Assembly: GCA_033391075.1 (NCBI GenBank)
Contig: JAWPMV010000004.1
Span: 246,642-310,641 of the forward strand
Source of the DNA: Bacteroidia bacterium
GTDB taxonomy: Bacteria > Bacteroidota > Bacteroidia > J057
Length of the DNA: 64,000 nucleotides
Direction: 5' to 3'
Below the pieces are notes generated by a model. That model did no database searches, was not told where the DNA came from, and saw only the letters and a list, made by a program, of their open reading frames with translations. The position numbers and the translations under genes were made by a program. Positions 62,201 through 64,000 of the stretch are shown here, piece after piece. How positions within the stretch are numbered: the stretch's first letter is position 1; each line of letters starts with the position of its first letter.

Positions 62201-62489
62201 TAAGCATGATCTCATAAAATCCGATCTGTTTGACGACAAATTCATAGGGCTCATAGCCAAGGTAATTGATCTGGATATTATCATCGAGGCTGGCAGCTAA
62301 AGAAAATTTCCCTTCTTGATCGCTTATAGCTCCTTGCTGAGTTTCTTTATTGAGGATACTGGCACCAATGATGATGCCTTCAGGACTTTTTATGATGCCA
62401 GAGATTTTTTGGGTCTGGCTAAAAGCCTGCTGGGGAGCAAAAATGCTCCATATAAATATAAGTCCATAGAGGACCCTGTAGCGTGTCAT
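59280..62489 (-). CDS. SusC/RagA-family TonB-linked outer-membrane transporter
   Basis: A 1069-residue outer-membrane protein: signal peptide (ending QAFSQ), a carboxypeptidase-like beta-sandwich (about 28-105, ISGIIKSPEGIIIGASIL), a TonB plug (about 115-230 with VTIRGEASFTNNNPLFVVDGVIINN) and a 22-strand barrel ending SFGVNLGIEF with terminal Phe. It imports a ligand in concert with the SusD partner and TonB energy. The ligand is unknown. It stands between the DUF2064 and SusD genes on one strand. Confidence 0.94.
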   Translation of the reverse strand: MTRYRVLYGLIFIWSIFAPQQAFSQTQKISGIIKSPEGIIIGASILNKETQQGAISDQEGKFSLAASLDDNIQINYLGYEPYEFVVKQIGFYEIMLSEASLELDEVFITALGLERKAEDLGYVIQKVDAEELTGVKSVNFLDNLGAKVAGLTVNQGATGVGSSTKVTIRGEASFTNNNPLFVVDGVIINNNSILNFTNEAAAGFQEVDFGNGAMSVNPDDIASVSVLKGPAAAALYGTRASNGVIIITTKDGSEKKGRGFSFSSTTFLDKPFQLPRFQNEYGQGNSGEFAFVDGLGGGINDNITYSYGPQLDAGLLIPQHDSPVTLPDGSVVRGGDVAVHGGLPITPTPFTSSPDNVKNFYETGVTTINNLAFSGASENGNYRLSLTDLRSESVIPGVDLDRKTASARLAFRPIEGLEITSNINYIHSQSRNRPANGYGSENINYSIVAWLGRQTDLEPLRDYWQPGLEDVQQYSFNYTFFDNPYFILLENRNSFQRNRVYGNLMASYKFNENLSLRIRSGMDYSDEGRKFRRAFSSNRFRNGAYAEHNVFFREINTDFLLNYNREVGDIGFDLSLGGNRMDQEAATVQTQATSLAQPGIFTLSNAASPLEIFEFASQKRINSFYGLLKLSYKDFLYVDVTGRNDWSSALASPFSTENVSFFYPSISSSLILSRILNLPDWFNFAKVRTSWAQVGNDTNPFQTAGVFQAQTPFNSQPTFSDQNRIANANLLPEQTSSVELGAELRFFGDKLIVDATYYNALTENQIISLPIAISSGYNEQVVNGGAVRSEGVELILGLRPIFNRNFKWRMFFNFSKNVARVESLPVEADRLTLAYTRVYDNVNQTVWYQVREGDRIGDMWGTGYLRNENGDFVVNEQGRFIVDNTLKKLGNYNPDFILGFNNQIEFQNFKLGFVVDWRQGGELISRTQALAGVGGQLEETAFRPEGGIIIDGVQNIGSTSEPNYVQNTRPISPEAYYRQFYDRNHEENNTYDATYVKLREFSLGYNFPITGNIESLRVSLIGRNLFAISDIPHFDPEQLAVQGNNFVLGVEDMSYPTVRSFGVNLGIEF

Positions 62490-62571
62490 AAATGTTCGTA
62501 GAATTTAGGTGAAATACATGCGGCAAATCAGCCTTGATTCAGACTGATTCGGGAACCAAATGTGCACATAG

Positions 62572-62625
62572 ACCTATTCAGGGCATCCTGATAGGTGTAT
62601 GTCTCTTTTAGGTATCAAAAAGAGA
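62572..62625 (-). promoter_or_regulatory. Two hairpins in the gap ahead of the SusC gene
   Basis: 62572-62596 folds as ACCTAT-CAGG/CCTG-ATAGGT with one bulged T and a GCAT loop. 62602-62625 folds as TCTCTTTT/AAAAGAGA and begins directly behind the stop of the DUF2064 gene. The second may end or attenuate that transcript, and the first may belong to the SusC leader. Confidence 0.35.
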
Positions 62626-63315
62626 TTAAAGGGAGAGAAAATAAGGAGGAGCACGTAATGACTGTTCCGGACCTGGTATTCGGGAGAAATGAACAGGTAG
62701 CTCCTTTTCTTCCCTGAGTACGGTATGGAAAAGTTTGCGGAGCAATAAGAGGACCTGAGAGATCCTAAGAGACAAAATAAGCCAAAGAAGATCCTCTACA
62801 TTATCGATATCCTCTTTGTCTTCAAGTTCAACTACTTCCTTTACAGAAGAAAGCTGCTCACATAGGGCTTTTCCTAAATTTTCGCTTTGCCAGGGAAGCT
62901 GGAGAAAAGCAGCTTCATTGAAGTCCTCTTTTGAAAAAGCGAATAGGTAGGCTCCTCCATCCTGGTCATAGCCTAAAACACTTTTACCCGAAAGCAATTC
63001 CTTTTTCGCCAGTAAAAGATCTTCAGCTTCCAGACGTGGACAGTCATTTCCTATAACGATGAGGTGATCAAAACCCTGTGCAAACAAGCTCTTCAGCCCT
63101 TCACACATTCTTTCAGCAAAAGAATTTCCGGATTGTAACTCATGGCCCAATTCAATTACAGGAATTTCAGAAGCAGCAATAGCTTTCTTTACCCCATCAT
63201 ACATCAAATGGAGGGCTTTGAAATTCTTTTCTCTATCCTTGTGGATTTGTTTATGCCGGGATTCCTGAAAAGGATTTCTACTAAAGAATAATATGCCGGT
63301 TTTTGATTGGCTCAA
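62626..63315 (-). CDS. DUF2064 glycosyltransferase-like protein, arsenosugar type (TIGR04282-like)
   Basis: A 229-residue protein of the DUF2064 family, a GT-A-like fold linked in many genomes to arsenosugar biosynthesis. Seen: GILFFSRNPFQESRHKQI at the start, LIVIGNDCPRLEAEDL (the DCP motif in the usual metal/nucleotide region) and SVLGYDQDGGAYLFAFSKEDF. The C-terminal 40 residues (HTVLREEKELPVHFS...) extend beyond the usual domain. With ArsS, the AhpD-like domain and a symporter on the same strand it supports an arsenosugar locus split by SusC/SusD. Confidence 0.85.
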   Translation of the reverse strand: MSQSKTGILFFSRNPFQESRHKQIHKDREKNFKALHLMYDGVKKAIAASEIPVIELGHELQSGNSFAERMCEGLKSLFAQGFDHLIVIGNDCPRLEAEDLLLAKKELLSGKSVLGYDQDGGAYLFAFSKEDFNEAAFLQLPWQSENLGKALCEQLSSVKEVVELEDKEDIDNVEDLLWLILSLRISQVLLLLRKLFHTVLREEKELPVHFSRIPGPEQSLRAPPYFLSL

Positions 63316-63337
63316 CTTATTCGTCTCTAATAGTAAG

Positions 63338-63562
63338 CTAGGTAAAATAATTTAGAATTGTAGAGTATCGTATATGCGACATTTCCTTTTTACCTCTACG
63401 GATTTGGTCTGCATTTCTTCCCAAAATGATTCTCACTTTCTCTAATTGAGAAAATGTTTTCGTTTTTCGTACTAAATGAATTTTGTTAACCCCCTGACGA
63501 GCAGTTGTTTTGCCCGATTTTCTGGCAGCTGGCACTTTTCTTGGATTTTTAGAAAGTAACAT
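63338..63562 (-). CDS. Doubtful small basic protein
   Basis: A 74-codon frame, strongly basic (KNPRKVPAARKSGKTTARQG, then KVRIILGRNADQIRRGKK). No known domain. It lies 22 bp before the DUF2064 gene on the same strand and 22 bp from the divergent start at 63585, leaving little room for promoters. It may be a small nucleic-acid-binding protein or chance. Confidence 0.3.
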   Translation of the reverse strand: MLLSKNPRKVPAARKSGKTTARQGVNKIHLVRKTKTFSQLEKVRIILGRNADQIRRGKKEMSHIRYSTILNYFT

Positions 63563-63584
63563 TCAATCATAAACAATACCCCTT

Positions 63585-64000
63585 ATGCTTTTTATCAAAC
63601 GAGAATCTACTGCCTGGGCGAAACTGGTTTTACCAACTATCAGTCTCCTGAGCATCTTTGTTCTTTCTACTGCTTTTGCTCCCGGGCAAGTTGATACAGC
63701 GCTTGAAGGACTACTGGAAGATATCAAAAGTGAAAAGATCATGAGTTGGGAACTGGCTGGAGGAGATGCTGGATTTGGGGAAGAAAATGTTTACCAACTG
63801 CGTATGTGGGCAGACGGAAGTTATGAAGAAGTAGAGGACGGCCAACAGATGGGAGGACTTTGGACCATAGATATAAGAGAAGATAAAATCGTATTCCTCT
63901 GCAAAAGTGCTAATGGATATGATTTGAATGGAGTCAATCCTCCAATCCCATATGAAGTAGAATCCTATACAGCCGAAGAACTGGTCTTGGTCTGGGAGGC
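63585..64000 (+). CDS. Secreted hypothetical protein, cut by the window end
   Basis: An open frame from ATG 63585 to the edge (138 full codons, no stop). It has an N-terminal hydrophobic signal (LPTISLLSIFVLSTAFAPGQ), then a soluble acidic stretch (ENVYQLRMWADGSYEEVED, GGLWTIDIREDKIVFLCKS) suggesting a lipocalin-like beta domain. No function recognised. Confidence 0.75.
   Translation, partial: MLFIKRESTAWAKLVLPTISLLSIFVLSTAFAPGQVDTALEGLLEDIKSEKIMSWELAGGDAGFGEENVYQLRMWADGSYEEVEDGQQMGGLWTIDIREDKIVFLCKSANGYDLNGVNPPIPYEVESYTAEELVLVWE

Noticed and set aside
1-64000. tRNA, rRNA or transposase genes
   Set aside because: Looked for T-loop-like GTTCGA motifs with a matching stem, rRNA-like stretches and transposase motifs; none was convincing by eye.

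Overview
The window comes from a Bacteroidota chromosome, most likely a marine, polysaccharide-degrading member of the Saprospiria or Cytophagia type; this is an inference from gene content. The signs are a SusC/SusD pair, a protein with a type IX secretion C-terminal domain, many lipoproteins with a Cys at the end of a short signal peptide, a BlaI/M56 pair, and several promoter-like sites of the Bacteroidota form TTTG-N20-TAnnTTTG. I see no rRNA, tRNA, CRISPR array, transposase or phage gene.

Left part (1-8.3 kb): an alginate-degradation locus. A GntR/FCD repressor and an RraA-like enzyme lie on the minus strand. On the plus strand follow a PL7 alginate lyase lipoprotein, a Tat-exported TIM-barrel protein, a PL6 alginate lyase and a PQQ-type sugar dehydrogenase fused to cytochrome c. 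Three near-identical palindromes (8-29, 1930-1945, 3228-3245) look like the binding sites of the repressor.

8.4-22 kb: a ceramidase-like hydrolase, then a signalling/stress region. This holds a universal stress protein, a NarL-type response regulator overlapping its histidine kinase, and four small receiver or degenerate-receiver proteins. A tiny transcription unit with its own promoter and terminator (15719-16042) follows, then peroxiredoxin, an FMN 2-hydroxyacid oxidase, a DUF2490 outer-membrane protein with a Crp/Fnr regulator, and a secreted nuclease with an OB-like tail.

22-27.3 kb: a compact minus-strand operon of sigma factor, membrane anti-sigma/TPR protein, T9SS-sorted secreted protein and a TPR-CHAT caspase-like membrane protein. 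This is the best candidate for an undescribed system.

27.5-45.5 kb: a disulfide-type flavoprotein, a molybdenum hydroxylase pair, and a gene-poor stretch with strong hairpins. Next is a BlaI regulator with an M56 protease that carries sixteen 26-residue repeats. After it come a membrane-anchored winged-helix protein divergent from a serine hydrolase, a metallo-beta-lactamase-fold protein, and a sortilin-like beta-propeller protein with a DUF6786 lipoprotein.

45.5-53.7 kb: a sugar-modification operon (NeuC-type epimerase, formyltransferase-like protein, PIG-L deacetylase, SRPBCC protein), then assorted single genes. 53.8-63.3 kb: an arsenosugar-type cluster (ArsS radical SAM protein, fused phosphoesterase/AhpD protein, sodium symporter, DUF2064 glycosyltransferase) that encloses a SusC/SusD pair. 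The window ends inside an unidentified secreted protein.
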